64,000 nucleotides of DNA, from assembly GCF_018614095.1 (NCBI RefSeq), contig NZ_JAGGOY010000043.1, positions 127,246-191,245 on the forward strand, in the 5' to 3' direction. The DNA comes from Streptomyces sp. ISL-87 (lineage in GTDB: Bacteria; Actinomycetota; Actinomycetes; Streptomycetales; Streptomycetaceae). The translations under genes were made by a program, and so were the position numbers. Shown here one piece after another: positions 63,781 to 64,000 of this stretch (the first letter of the stretch is position 1; every line of letters starts with the position of its first letter). Below the pieces are notes generated by a model that saw only the letters and a program-made list of their open reading frames with translations, had not been told where the DNA came from and ran no database searches.

Positions 63781-64000
63781 TCACTCCGTATCGGCAAGCG
63801 CTCGATAGAGCGTCGCGCGGGAGACCCCCAGCGCCTTGGCAATGGCGGTGACGCTCTCGCCCTTGACCTTCCTGGCATTGGCCGCAGCGAGCTTGTCCGC
63901 GTCCATGACGGCCGGGCGTCCACCCGTACATCCCTGAGCGCGGGCAGCATCCAGACCGGCGCGGGTGCGGTCCTTGATCAGCCTCGATTCTTCAGCGGCC
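63781..64000 (-). CDS. Serine recombinase (resolvase/invertase), C-terminal part
   Basis: The window ends inside this gene; 72 codons and the TGA at 63781-63783 are visible. ESRLIKDRTRAGLDAARAQG is the end of the catalytic domain's E helix; GCTGGRPAVMDADKL followed by AAANARKVKGESVTAIAKALGVSRATLYRALADTE is the HTH_7 DNA-binding domain of Hin/Tn3-type resolvases. The GRP linker motif is diagnostic. It marks the region as mobile. The 63644-63780 gap before it holds no gene. Confidence 0.87.
   Translation of the reverse strand, partial: AAEESRLIKDRTRAGLDAARAQGCTGGRPAVMDADKLAAANARKVKGESVTAIAKALGVSRATLYRALADTE

Overview
This is about 64 kb of a very GC-rich actinomycete chromosome, almost certainly a Streptomyces. 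Third codon positions are nearly all G or C, GTG/TTG starts are common, and genes are packed in overlapping pairs. The gene families are typical of the genus: F420-dependent enzymes, bifunctional RNase H/acid phosphatase, Rsm22-like methyltransferase, DmdR/IdeR-type iron boxes, GT87/PAP2 enzymes and GC-rich intergenic repeats. No tRNA or rRNA gene was seen. One structural RNA (RNase P RNA) and one riboswitch (cobalamin) are clear.

Layout. 1-4.9 kb: the end of an M50 protease, a TerD-family remnant, an F420 reductase, methionine aminopeptidase, and a heme oxygenase behind an iron box. 5-9.5 kb: a PhzF-like protein, the tail of a sortase-anchored protein, and an iron-boxed efeO-efeB-efeU operon. 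9.5-25.9 kb: mostly housekeeping and accessory genes (GNAT, PhzF, SDR, Bcr/CflA efflux, Rsm22, dimethylargininase with a TetR regulator, prim-pol, YaaA, RNB ribonuclease, a MerR pair, rnpB, and the operon Nif3 - zinc ribbon - RNase H/phosphatase). 25.9-33.1 kb and 43.2-57.6 kb hold two blocks of sterol/steroid side-chain catabolism genes: Hsd4A-like SDR, zinc alcohol dehydrogenase, MaoC hydratase, SCP-x thiolase, fused FadE34-like acyl-CoA dehydrogenase, KstR regulator, [3Fe-4S] ferredoxin, aldehyde dehydrogenase, metallo-hydrolase, FadA5-like thiolase and CYP125-like P450. Between the blocks lie an orphan polyprenyl synthetase, a SAM methyltransferase, an amidase, an F420/LLM oxidoreductase, and a glycosyltransferase - methyltransferase - prenyltransferase-like operon. 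47.2-54 kb is a cobalamin-riboswitch operon encoding a transcobalamin-like surface protein and a complete ECF transporter. 58-60.2 kb is a GT87/PAP2 membrane enzyme. 60.4-64 kb has clearly lower GC and looks horizontally acquired: small proteins, an XRE regulator, a SIR2-domain protein resembling anti-phage NADases, and the C-terminus of a serine recombinase.

How the genes work together. The KstR orthologue at 43.3 kb and the motif TnnAACnnGTTnnA link the dispersed sterol genes into one apparent regulon. Exact or one-mismatch copies lie in front of the MaoC/ADH/SDR, acyl-CoA dehydrogenase/thiolase, aldehyde dehydrogenase/ferredoxin, metallo-hydrolase, FadA5 and CYP125 transcription units, and between kstR and the glycosyltransferase operon. 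A second palindrome, CTGAC-N5-GTCAG, sits beside the KstR-type boxes at four of these regions and alone before the LLM oxidoreductase. It suggests a second regulator layered on the same genes.
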